Source: Bacteroidales bacterium (lineage in GTDB: Bacteria; Bacteroidota; Bacteroidia; Bacteroidales; UBA1715). From it: a DNA stretch of 24,096 bases. Below the pieces are notes generated by a model. That model saw only the letters and a program-made list of their open reading frames with translations. It ran no database searches and was not told the origin of the DNA. Where the stretch lies: positions 1-24,096 of the forward strand of contig JAFZTG010000255.1 of assembly GCA_017618935.1 (NCBI GenBank), written 5' to 3'. A program made the position numbers and the translations under genes. Positions 15,280 to 22,447 of this stretch are shown piece after piece (the first letter of the stretch is position 1; each line of letters begins with the position of its first letter).

Positions 15280-16929
15280 TTATCGTACCGAAACGGCTAT
15301 TGTTTTTCCGTCAACAACCACAAAATATGCGCCTGTCTTTAGGTTTGCATTTGCAATTTTTTGTCCAGAAACGGTTACTACGAATGCAGGAACTTCTTCG
15401 TTTACGAGAATTTGACGGTTAGCAATTGTAATCAATGAGGCGTTAGAAACTTCGGAAATTGCGGTTGAAACACCGTCAACTTTGTCATCAGTTGTTCCGC
15501 ATTCATCGGAACCTTGATTTTCTTCACCTGTTTGTACGCCTTCTTTTGTAGTAAACTCACCTTCGTATTCTTTAAGCACAATCTTGTTATTGTCCAATGC
15601 TTTGAAATTGTAGCCGTACGAAGTTCCTTCCGAAAGACCTGTTACGGTAAACTGATATGCCAACACATCCGATTTAAGTTCGTAACTTGCTGTATTTGAG
15701 AAATCTATATTTGCCAGTTGACCTTGAGCATTGAACGTAAGCGAACATACAATTTCTCCATTATTCTTAATTGTAAGTGTATAGGAATCAGCCCCTTCGT
15801 TGATAGGCATTGTAAACAATGCCTCTGAGCGTTCTGATTCAACAATCACTTCGTCTTCAGCTACTACATAGTCATCTTCCGAGATTATTCCATCTGGAAT
15901 TTGATATTTTGGTTTATCGGTCACTTCAACAGAAATATCGGCATTTTCAAAATACAGTGCCACAACTTTTTCTGGAGATTCAGTCAAAATACAATCTCCC
16001 ACATATTGTGGCCATATGATAGAACCCTCTTTGTCGTATCTTATGAAATCGGTCTTATTCAATGGAAATGAAAACTGTGCGTTTACAACATCTCCATTTT
16101 GAACATTTTCGGCAAAAGTGACTGCTTCGGTTGTTGCTAGCAAAGAGTTCTGATAATTTATATAGTTATAGCTCACCAACATATAGGAGAGTTTTTCCAT
16201 ATCGGCAAGGGCTTTTCCTGTAAACGAAACGTTTACAAAAGCACCTGAATACACATCGTCAAAAGTCGTTTTACTTTGGGTAAGTGATTGATATAGGTAA
16301 CTATCCGAGTTTTCAAGACGTTTTTTGTTTGTTAAAACAAGAGGGTTATCAATGTCGATTTTTTCGGCGAAAAAGACTTCCATGGTTGCATCGGAAATGG
16401 TAAATGGTTCTTCTGGATTGAAATCTTCGTCGGCAGTTTTTCCTGTATAAGCGAACATAAGGAACAACTCTCCTGCGGTCAAACCACCTTCCACTTTTTT
16501 CCCGATTTGAGTATAAGTTACATTATCTATATAAAATGTGCCTTCCAAAACAAACGGTTCTCCTTTTATTACTTGGGTTTCAAAATAATTTTTTGACATA
16601 TTGGTGAAGTAATCAGCTTCTTCACGTTCATCGGCAATTCCCATATTTATATAACCTGTATTACTTGCGATACCTGTAATTCTCACAAAAAATGCTTGCC
16701 CTATTTGTGGAGTCCAATCCTGGCTTCCAGTGGTTTCTTTCACAGCGTCAATCAAAGCGCTTCTACATCCCGATGTCCAACGAGTAGACACCTCTTCATC
16801 GCCATATACCGCATACGGATTGTATTGAATCTGAATTTCGTTTGTCTCGGCATTGAATTGCCATGTATTTTGCGAAAAGGTGGCTATTCCCATCAGCGAC
16901 ATTGCCACAAGTAAAAATACTTTTTTCAT
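15280..16929 (-). CDS. Large secreted protein with sorting-domain-like C-terminus
   Basis: 549 residues. Signal peptide MKKVFLLVAMSLMGIATFSQ. The body is beta-rich and acidic, without a recognised catalytic domain. Residues about 375-465 look like a fibronectin-III-type module (DSYTLTIKNNGEIVCSLTF ... YQFTVTGLSEGTSYGYNFKA). After a short acidic Cys-containing linker (GSDECGTTDD), the last 65 or so residues (ITIANRQILVNE, VVTVSGQKIANANLKTGAYF, VVVDGKTIAVSVR) have the shape of a type IX secretion sorting domain or a DUF6383-like tail. Likely exported to or beyond the outer membrane. It is the next gene downstream of the sigma/barrel gene on the same strand, with the 32-base repeat and a -7 box between them. 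Function unknown. Confidence 0.8.
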   Translation of the reverse strand: MKKVFLLVAMSLMGIATFSQNTWQFNAETNEIQIQYNPYAVYGDEEVSTRWTSGCRSALIDAVKETTGSQDWTPQIGQAFFVRITGIASNTGYINMGIADEREEADYFTNMSKNYFETQVIKGEPFVLEGTFYIDNVTYTQIGKKVEGGLTAGELFLMFAYTGKTADEDFNPEEPFTISDATMEVFFAEKIDIDNPLVLTNKKRLENSDSYLYQSLTQSKTTFDDVYSGAFVNVSFTGKALADMEKLSYMLVSYNYINYQNSLLATTEAVTFAENVQNGDVVNAQFSFPLNKTDFIRYDKEGSIIWPQYVGDCILTESPEKVVALYFENADISVEVTDKPKYQIPDGIISEDDYVVAEDEVIVESERSEALFTMPINEGADSYTLTIKNNGEIVCSLTFNAQGQLANIDFSNTASYELKSDVLAYQFTVTGLSEGTSYGYNFKALDNNKIVLKEYEGEFTTKEGVQTGEENQGSDECGTTDDKVDGVSTAISEVSNASLITIANRQILVNEEVPAFVVTVSGQKIANANLKTGAYFVVVDGKTIAVSVR

Positions 16930-16951
16930 AATAACATTGTTTTTAAGATTT

Positions 16952-16959
16952 CAAAAATA
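16952..16959 (-). promoter_or_regulatory. -7 box of the secreted-protein gene
   Basis: On the minus strand TATTTTTG, exact TAnnTTTG, 22 bases before the start at 16929. No TTG lies at the expected distance; the 32-base repeat (16973-17004) is just upstream and may supply alternative or activating signals. Confidence 0.5.
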
Positions 16960-16972
16960 AACATTCTTTACT

Positions 16973-17004
16973 TATATAGTCCGAAAAAAGTCAAAAGACT
17001 GCAT
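16973..17004 (-). repeat. 32-base direct repeat, copy A (upstream of secreted-protein gene)
   Basis: In gene orientation it runs from ATGCAGTCTTTTGAC through a T-tract and CGG to ACTATATA. It begins two bases after the sigma/barrel stop codon and ends 43 bases before the next start. It matches copy B (18587-18618) at 31 of 32 bases, the difference being C versus A (16983/18597). It contains a small palindrome AGTC-TTTT-GACT and a second GACT 11 bases after the first. Confidence 0.85.
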
Positions 17005-17006
17005 GG

Positions 17007-18566
17007 TTACCAAAGAAATTTTATTCCCAAAGGTGATGAAAAAGCGAATGGATGCCTAATATCGTAGCGTGTAGCGATATGATATTGTATGCTTGGTTCT
17101 GCATAGATGCCAATGTTTCGAGTAATATTGTATTGTATGCCGAGTCCGGCACTTGGTAACCACAACCACGTAGCAGGACGGTTTGTAACCGTGAGATTTT
17201 CTGCCATACTGCGTCGAATGTTAACAATGTACGTCTGCGAGTGAATAGGAACGCCCATTGTTATGGCAAGATTTCCATACAAGCTCCATCTCTTGCCCGT
17301 AGCCATATTGCAAACGGCTTTTACAGGTACGCCAAGATAGTGAGTTGTTTGCGAATGCGTGTAATAGAAGTTGTCGTTAGCAATCGATTTAAATTCGGAG
17401 ATACGACGGATATAACTTACTCCTGATTCTAAGGCAAATCGTCTGCTCTGTTTATATCGTACCGTAAGTGCCAATGAAATAGGCTTCGTGCCATTCTGTA
17501 GATATTCATCTTCTACATCAACAGACTCCGTCTTGGAGTCATTGAATGTTTCATCGGCCGCATATTTCATTCCCGATATTGTCTGTTCGTTAAAACTTCC
17601 TGTGTATGCAACGCCTAACGACCATTTGTGTGCATCGGTTTTGTCGCCAACGTGGACAGTTTTTTCGGGGAATATGTCGGCAAGGTCGTAATACGGCGTT
17701 TCCGTTTTCGGGAGGAATTGAATCGTATCAAGGTGCTGGTTGTCGTGCAACGTATCGGCAACGGTTGCTTCTTGGGCAAGCGTATTGGTGAGCGTGTCGG
17801 GTGTAGTTTGCTTGTTTGTAGTGACGTTTGTTCTTCGTGGCACGTGAGTGGTAGGAACATTCGTATTCGTGTGCCGTGTAGATTGATGAACAATTACGGG
17901 TTCTTGTTCTGTCGGCATTGTCTTTGGCGTTTCTTCCTGCGTTGTGGCAATAGGTTGTGCTTCGTCGGCAACGGGATTTTCTTTTCTAAGAAGAAGTAAT
18001 GTGACGGGAATGAGGAGTAACAATAGCACTGGCCACGATTTTTGAATCATGGTGCGGAGCATCTTTTTTGCTCGTGCCAATTGTGACGACGCCGAGTGTG
18101 GCTCAATGTTGAGCATGGCTGCAATTTCTTTGTGCGACATGCCCTCGAACACTGCCAAGCGGAATAACTTACCATAGCCGTCTGGCAGTTTTTCAACCAA
18201 ACTCATCAATTCGTTCAACGAGATTTCTATTGCGGCATCATCTTGCTGTTCTTCGGTTAGCGGGACGTTTGTGCCACTTTCTTCAAGTGCCACGTTCCGA
18301 TGATTTTTTTGAAAGTCCTTGTATTTCGATGCCACGTTTCTCGTTATCGACAGCATCCAGTTTTCCGCCTTGTTGTTGTCACGTAGTTTGTCGAACGAGG
18401 TGAAGATAACCACAAACGAGTCGTGCAAAACGTCGTTAATCGCCTCTTTTTCTGATAGATAGCGACGGCAAACACCTTTCATTTTAGGGGCGAATGTCTT
18501 GTATAGCTCACCGAGAGCAGCGGAATCTCCTTGCTTGCACCGTTCTATCAGTTGTGTTATCTCCAT
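17007..18566 (-). CDS. ECF sigma factor fused to membrane helix and outer-membrane beta-barrel
   Basis: 519 residues in one open frame. Residues about 4-92 are sigma region 2 (ELYKTFAPKMKGVCRRYL, DVLHDSFVVIF, NWMLSITRNVA). About 112-173 are sigma region 4 (LVEKLPDGYGKLFRLAVFEG, then HKEIAAMLNIEPHSASSQLA, the helix-turn-helix). At 178-193 comes a hydrophobic helix (WPVLLLLLIPVTLLLL). About 194-308 is a Thr/Pro/Gln-rich low-complexity linker. From 310 to the end amphipathic strands (HKWSLGVAYTGSF, FALESGVSYIRR, WSLYGNLAITMGVPIH, AGLGIQYNITRNIGIYAEP) form a PorT/OMP_b-brl-like barrel ending in FLW. The expected topology is sigma in the cytoplasm and barrel in the outer membrane. The start is the ATG at 18566 or, three codons longer, 18575. 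Copy B of the 32-base repeat and a -33/-7 promoter lie upstream. The sigma part could be released by proteolysis; that is inference. Confidence 0.92.
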   Translation of the reverse strand: MEITQLIERCKQGDSAALGELYKTFAPKMKGVCRRYLSEKEAINDVLHDSFVVIFTSFDKLRDNNKAENWMLSITRNVASKYKDFQKNHRNVALEESGTNVPLTEEQQDDAAIEISLNELMSLVEKLPDGYGKLFRLAVFEGMSHKEIAAMLNIEPHSASSQLARAKKMLRTMIQKSWPVLLLLLIPVTLLLLRKENPVADEAQPIATTQEETPKTMPTEQEPVIVHQSTRHTNTNVPTTHVPRRTNVTTNKQTTPDTLTNTLAQEATVADTLHDNQHLDTIQFLPKTETPYYDLADIFPEKTVHVGDKTDAHKWSLGVAYTGSFNEQTISGMKYAADETFNDSKTESVDVEDEYLQNGTKPISLALTVRYKQSRRFALESGVSYIRRISEFKSIANDNFYYTHSQTTHYLGVPVKAVCNMATGKRWSLYGNLAITMGVPIHSQTYIVNIRRSMAENLTVTNRPATWLWLPSAGLGIQYNITRNIGIYAEPSIQYHIATRYDIRHPFAFSSPLGIKFLW

Positions 18567-18618
18567 CAAGACCATAAAATCCTATATATATAGTCCTAAA
18601 AAAGTCAAAAGACTGCAT
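18508..18618 (-). CDS. Possible short leader reading frame over the sigma gene start
   Basis: 36 codons starting MQSFDFFRTIYIGFYGLDG. Its ATG is the first in the transcript expected from the promoter at 18640-18670, and it overlaps the sigma start out of frame. The same ten residues (MQSFDFFRTI) followed by a stop are encoded by repeat copy A, and the only mismatch between the copies is silent (CGG/AGG, both Arg). It may equally be a chance frame inside a regulatory DNA element, so confidence is low. Confidence 0.2.
   Translation of the reverse strand: MQSFDFFRTIYIGFYGLDGDNTTDRTVQARRFRCSR
18587..18618 (-). repeat. 32-base direct repeat, copy B (upstream of sigma/barrel gene)
   Basis: 31 of 32 bases identical to copy A, same orientation, 1614 bases away. 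It ends 12 bases before the ATG at 18575 (21 before 18566). A copy upstream of a sigma gene and of the next gene fits a recognition site for that sigma factor or its partner. Confidence 0.85.
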
Positions 18619-18639
18619 CGAATTTTGAATTTTTTTTGA

Positions 18640-18670
18640 GAAAAATACAAAATAGGATAATCTTACCAAA
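18640..18670 (-). promoter_or_regulatory. Primary-sigma-type promoter of the sigma/barrel gene
   Basis: On the minus strand TTTG (18670-18667), a 19-base spacer and TATTTTTC (18647-18640), one mismatch to TAnnTTTG. The transcript start would be near 18633, about 15 bases before repeat copy B, so the repeat would be transcribed from this promoter. Confidence 0.5.
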
Positions 18671-18691
18671 TAAAGAAAGAATTGTAGCAAA

Positions 18692-19186
18692 TCACAAAAT
18701 CTCTCTTGCAATCCACGCACAAGCCTCGGCATCAGCGAGGGCGTGGTGGTGATTCTCCAAGTGAAATCCACACGCTTCGGCAACGACGTGCAACTGATGG
18801 TTGGGAAGCGCCTTGCCAAAATATTTCCGTGATGCAATGCACGTACAGAAAAACGGATATTCGGGATAATCCATCTGATAGCAACGGAACACCGCGCGGA
18901 GACAATTCTCATCGAACGCCTTGTTGTGGGCAACCAACGGTAATCCTGCGATTTTCGGTTCCACTTGCTTCCACACGTCGGGAAACACGGGGGCAGAATC
19001 GGTGTCTTGCCGTGTGAGGCCGTGAACTTGGGTACACCAATAATTATAATAATTCGGCTCTGGCTTGATAAGCGAATAAAAATTGTCAACTATCTCACCG
19101 TCTCGCACAATCACGACCCCAACGCTGCAAACGCTTGTACGTGAGCAATTTGCCGTTTCAAAATCTATGGCTGCAAAATCTTTCAT
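18692..19186 (-). CDS. DnaQ-like 3'-5' exonuclease (DEDDh)
   Basis: 164 residues, a complete DEDDh nuclease domain with nothing else attached. Exo I is AAIDFET with D8 and E10; Exo II is HNKAFDENCL with D92; Exo III is HHHALADAEA with H147 and D152. It resembles the free-standing proofreading-type or RNase T/oligoribonuclease-like exonucleases that trim single-stranded 3' ends; DNA or RNA preference cannot be read. It is Cys-rich for its size. The start lies 3 bases after the stop of the WYL-regulator gene on the same strand, so the two are surely co-transcribed. Confidence 0.92.
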   Translation of the reverse strand: MKDFAAIDFETANCSRTSVCSVGVVIVRDGEIVDNFYSLIKPEPNYYNYWCTQVHGLTRQDTDSAPVFPDVWKQVEPKIAGLPLVAHNKAFDENCLRAVFRCYQMDYPEYPFFCTCIASRKYFGKALPNHQLHVVAEACGFHLENHHHALADAEACAWIAREIL

Positions 19187-19189
19187 ATC

Positions 19190-20098
19190 CTATTTGTTAT
19201 AGTTATTCCACAAAATGCTTACTTTTCTTGCTATCTCGTCACGAAGCCAGGCTGGTTCCAATACCTCCACGTCGGGCGTCTGTGACAGAATTTCTTGCTG
19301 AAAGTCGTATTCGGGACACATTCTCAGTTCAAAAATACTATATTCCTCATTTCTTTCTATTTCCCTTTGCGATTTATGAAGAGGCAACGAGCGAACGTAA
19401 TTTTCTTGTCCGCCAGAGACTTTCAGACGAACAATCTGTGGCTCCGGATTATTGTTCACACATATACCATAAAAATTCTCAAAATATTCCGAAGCATCGA
19501 AATTCTTGGGAATACGAAACGTATCCTTTGTCAGTTTCACGTCGTGAATACGGTCAAACGCGTAAATGCGAGTTTCTCCATAATACGGGTTGTTGGCAAG
19601 CAAATACCATCGTTGCTTGAACAATTTTACACAATAAGGCTGCACCACAAACGTATATTCCTCGTCACGTTGAAAGTTTTTATACGTGATTTCCACCGCC
19701 GTATTTTTTTTCATCGCATTAAAAATGGTAGGCAGAAATTCTTGTCCCGAGGGAATTTCTTCAAGTAAGATGCGATTTTTCAGTTTTTTCTGATTTTCCA
19801 GAAGCAGATTGCTCACCGACACTGTTTTAAATAGCCAGTTGCGAAATCCGCCATTCGTGATATCTTCCTCATTCTCAATATAATAACTATAATTTCCTTT
19901 GTTCTCGCATTCAATGTTGATGCCGAACATATCTTCAATTGCGTGACGCCATTTGTGAAATGTGCGTTCAGGAATTTCATCCCCCTCGCTCATATCTTCC
20001 TCAACCCATTTCTTGTTGATTTCCTTAAACGGAATCCGCTTTGCGTTGTAGATGGTATTTACCAACCAAACGTACTTGTTTAAAAGATTCTTTGACAT
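19190..20098 (-). CDS. WYL-domain transcription regulator
   Basis: 302 residues. The N-terminal part (about 1-75) is a helix-turn-helix region (FKEINKKWVEEDMSEG, PERTFHKWRHAIEDMFGINI). The middle and C-terminal parts hold a WYL ligand-binding domain (AVEITYKNFQRDEEYTFVVQPY, then KQRWYLLANNPYYGETRIYAFDRI) and a WYL C-terminal extension (VRLKVSGGQENYVRSLPLHKSQ). WYL regulators often sense nucleic acids or nucleotides and control DNA-damage or defence functions. The direct partner here is the downstream exonuclease gene, 3 bases away. The gene begins just after the purN terminator, so it should have its own promoter, which I could not locate with confidence. Confidence 0.92.
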   Translation of the reverse strand: MSKNLLNKYVWLVNTIYNAKRIPFKEINKKWVEEDMSEGDEIPERTFHKWRHAIEDMFGINIECENKGNYSYYIENEEDITNGGFRNWLFKTVSVSNLLLENQKKLKNRILLEEIPSGQEFLPTIFNAMKKNTAVEITYKNFQRDEEYTFVVQPYCVKLFKQRWYLLANNPYYGETRIYAFDRIHDVKLTKDTFRIPKNFDASEYFENFYGICVNNNPEPQIVRLKVSGGQENYVRSLPLHKSQREIERNEEYSIFELRMCPEYDFQQEILSQTPDVEVLEPAWLRDEIARKVSILWNNYNK

Positions 20099-20122
20099 AA
20101 TTCAATTATTTTATTGCAAAAC

Positions 20123-20157
20123 AAAAAACAACCTCTGCAAAAATAAGGCAGAGGTTG
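20123..20157 (-). terminator. Intrinsic terminator of purN
   Basis: CAACCTCTGC and GCAGAGGTTG form a perfect 10-base-pair stem with a 9-base loop; on the minus strand the stem is followed by six T. It lies about 50 bases past the purN stop and separates purN from the WYL-regulator gene. The other strand has a T-poor tail. Confidence 0.88.
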
Positions 20158-20206
20158 TAAAAAATTTTGAAAAAAAATGAAAATTTAATTTTTTGTTTTC
20201 CAAAAA

Positions 20207-20770
20207 TCAATTCAAAACATACTGTTTTACGATTTTGGGAAAATACTCGTATTCCAATGCGTGTACGCGTGCAGCAAGGTCCTCGGGCGTGTCGGTTGGT
20301 AATACGGGACAAGTAGTCTGAAACAACGTTTTTCCGCTGTCAAATACCTCATTCACCAAATGAATCGTAATTCCCGACTCCTTCTCTCCATTGGCTATGA
20401 CGGCTTCGTGAACGTGAATGCCAAACATGCCACGGCCTCCATATTTGGGCAACAAAGAAGGATGAATGTTAATAATCCTATCTTTATAGGTATCGGTCAG
20501 TATTTGAGGAATAAACCACAAGAAACCAGCTAATACAATATAATCAACAGATTCTTTCTGTAAAATGTCATATATATAATGTGTGTCGTAAAACTCATGT
20601 TTCCCGAACACCGTAACGGGCACATTGAACTTTTTGGCACGTTCAACCACGCCAGCCTTGGCGTTGTTGGTAAAAACTCCGATGATGGAAATGTCGGTTT
20701 GGGCAAACGAACGAATCAAATTTTCGGCATTCGTTCCCGAACCAGAGGCAAAAATTGCAATTTTTGGCAT
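20207..20770 (-). CDS. purN: Phosphoribosylglycinamide formyltransferase
   Basis: Transfers a formyl group from 10-formyl-THF to GAR, the third step of purine synthesis. 187 residues, normal length. The signature elements are in order: ASGSGTNAENLI (phosphate-binding loop near the N-terminus), GFLWFIPQ, INIHPSLLPKYGGRGMFG with the catalytic Asn-His pair, and GITIHLVNEVFDSG with the catalytic Asp. Own promoter at 20807-20838 and own terminator at 20123-20157, so it is a single-gene unit, divergent from acpP. Confidence 0.97.
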   Translation of the reverse strand: MPKIAIFASGSGTNAENLIRSFAQTDISIIGVFTNNAKAGVVERAKKFNVPVTVFGKHEFYDTHYIYDILQKESVDYIVLAGFLWFIPQILTDTYKDRIINIHPSLLPKYGGRGMFGIHVHEAVIANGEKESGITIHLVNEVFDSGKTLFQTTCPVLPTDTPEDLAARVHALEYEYFPKIVKQYVLN

Positions 20771-20806
20771 AATTCTGTTAATATCTGTTTAATAACTTTT
20801 CGACGG

Positions 20807-20838
20807 CAAAAATATAAATATTTGATTTTCAATGCAAA
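20807..20838 (-). promoter_or_regulatory. Promoter of purN
   Basis: On the minus strand TTTG (20838-20835), a 20-base spacer and a perfect -7 box TATTTTTG (20814-20807). The start codon lies 36 bases beyond. Confidence 0.72.
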
Positions 20839-20939
20839 GGATTTTTTAAAACAAAAAGTTTATGGCGATTTTCTTTTTTGTATGAAAAAAAATCTTTCCT
20901 TTGCAAACGAAAATAGATTAATAATTAAACTTTAAGACT

Positions 20940-21176
20940 ATGTCAGAAATCGAAGAAAAAGTAAAGGCGATTATTGTAGAAAAGCTCGGTATTGACGCAG
21001 CTGATGTTACAAACGAAGCAAACTTCACAAACGATCTAGGTGCAGATTCTTTGGACACTGTAGAGTTGATCATGGAATTTGAAAAAGAATTCGGTGTAAC
21101 AATTCCTGACGACCAAGCTGATTCAATAGCTACAGTTGGTGATGCAATTGCTTATATTGAAAATCACAAAAAGTAA
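20940..21176 (+). CDS. acpP: Acyl carrier protein
   Basis: Carries the growing fatty acid on 4'-phosphopantetheine. 78 residues, acidic, with the attachment serine S37 in the [16 protein letters not shown] helix. The gene is 14 bases upstream of fabF, the usual pairing. The long AT-rich upstream stretch contains a near -7 box (TTCCTTTG at 20896-20903) that I judge weak. Confidence 0.98.
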   Translation: MSEIEEKVKAIIVEKLGIDAADVTNEANFTNDLGADSLDTVELIMEFEKEFGVTIPDDQADSIATVGDAIAYIENHKK

Positions 21177-21190
21177 TTGAGAATTTTCCT

Positions 21191-22447
21191 ATGGAATTAA
21201 AACGTGTAGTCATTACTGGTATTGGAGGATTTACGCCTATTGGTAATTCCATAGAAGAAATCTACAAGAATTTACAAGCAGGAACGAGTGGTAGTGGTCC
21301 TATCACTCGTTTTGATGCTTCTAACTGTAAGACACAGTTTGCCTGCGAAGTGAAGAACTTCGATCCGAATCTTTTAATGGACCGAAAAGAAGCTCGGAAA
21401 ATGGATTTATTCGAACAGTTTGCTATTGCGGCAACTACTCAATGTTTCGAGGACTCCAAATTAGATTTTGAAAATACCGACCTTGATCGCGTTGGCGTGA
21501 TTTGGGGGACAGGTATTGGTGGTCTTGGTTCTTATGAGCCAGAAATTCGTGATTTTTATGCAAGCGGAACAGGTATTCCGCGTTTTAGTCCGTTTACCAT
21601 TCCAAAATTGATTCCTAATATGGCCGCAGGTCAGATTTCGATTAAGTTTGGATTACGTGGTATAAGTCATTCTGTATCATCGGCATGTGCATCATCGTCA
21701 CACGCCATTATTGATGCAATCAATTATATCCGTCTTGGCAAATGCGACATGCTAATTTCTGGTGGCTCCGAAGCACCTATCAACATTAGTGCCATAGGTG
21801 GTTTCAATGCAATGAAGGCTCTTTCCGAGAACAATGCGGAGATGACGACGGCAAGTCGTCCGTTTGATGCGACTCGCGACGGGTTTGTCATGGCAGAAGG
21901 TGGCGTGGCACTGCTTTTGGAAGAATTGGAACACGCTAAAAAACGTGGAGCAAAAATCTACGCAGAAATTGTCGGTTGCGGATTGACATCCGACGCTTAC
22001 CATTTAACGGCTCCTCATCCCGAAGGGCGAGGAACAATCAATGTGATGAAATATGCTTTGGAAGATGCGAACATAAAACCATCTGACATTGACTATATAA
22101 ACGTTCACGGAACCTCAACTCCTATCGGAGATATTATAGAATTGACATCAATTCAGAAATTGTTTGGTGACGATGTGTACAATCTCAACATCAGTTCAAC
22201 CAAATCAATGACGGGGCACATGTTGGGTGCGACTGGTGCAATGGAAGCTGTTGCTTCTGTTTTCGCAATTCAGACAGGCATCATCCCTCCTACTATCAAT
22301 TTCAAACAATTGGATGAAAAAATTGATAGCAAACTAAATTTGACCACAAACGAAGCTCAACAACGCAATGTACAATATGTTTTGAGCAATAATTTCGGAT
22401 TTGGCGGTCACAACAGCACTATTATATTCAAGAAATACAGTGAATAA
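21191..22447 (+). CDS. fabF: 3-oxoacyl-ACP synthase II
   Basis: Condensing enzyme that elongates acyl-ACP with malonyl-ACP. 418 residues. The Cys-His-His triad is C166 (SSACASSSHAI), H306 (NVHGTSTPIGD) and H343 (STKSMTGHMLGATGA), with the conserved Lys at 338; all are offset by three from E. coli FabF. The C-terminal NNFGFGGHNS loop is present. It follows acpP by 14 bases and overlaps the start of rnc, so the three form one operon. Confidence 0.98.
   Translation: MELKRVVITGIGGFTPIGNSIEEIYKNLQAGTSGSGPITRFDASNCKTQFACEVKNFDPNLLMDRKEARKMDLFEQFAIAATTQCFEDSKLDFENTDLDRVGVIWGTGIGGLGSYEPEIRDFYASGTGIPRFSPFTIPKLIPNMAAGQISIKFGLRGISHSVSSACASSSHAIIDAINYIRLGKCDMLISGGSEAPINISAIGGFNAMKALSENNAEMTTASRPFDATRDGFVMAEGGVALLLEELEHAKKRGAKIYAEIVGCGLTSDAYHLTAPHPEGRGTINVMKYALEDANIKPSDIDYINVHGTSTPIGDIIELTSIQKLFGDDVYNLNISSTKSMTGHMLGATGAMEAVASVFAIQTGIIPPTINFKQLDEKIDSKLNLTTNEAQQRNVQYVLSNNFGFGGHNSTIIFKKYSE

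Noticed and set aside
17007..18566. Sigma/barrel fusion as a frameshift artefact joining two genes
   Set aside because: The frame is continuous, the membrane helix follows sigma region 4 directly, and no start codon context or promoter box is seen before the barrel. Still worth confirming by resequencing.
16973..18618. The 32-base repeats as ends of a mobile element carrying the sigma/barrel gene
   Set aside because: Direct rather than inverted copies, no transposase or integrase, no target duplication, no composition change; both copies sit at gene starts, which fits regulation better.
18508..19089. 193-codon minus-strand frame across the exonuclease gene
   Set aside because: Its first part is an alternate frame of the exonuclease gene; only the final part that starts at 18618 is kept, as a low-confidence leader.
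22401..22439. Upstream TTG start for RNase III
   Set aside because: This extension lies within fabF and adds residues not typical of the family; the GTG at 22440, overlapping the fabF stop, fits better.
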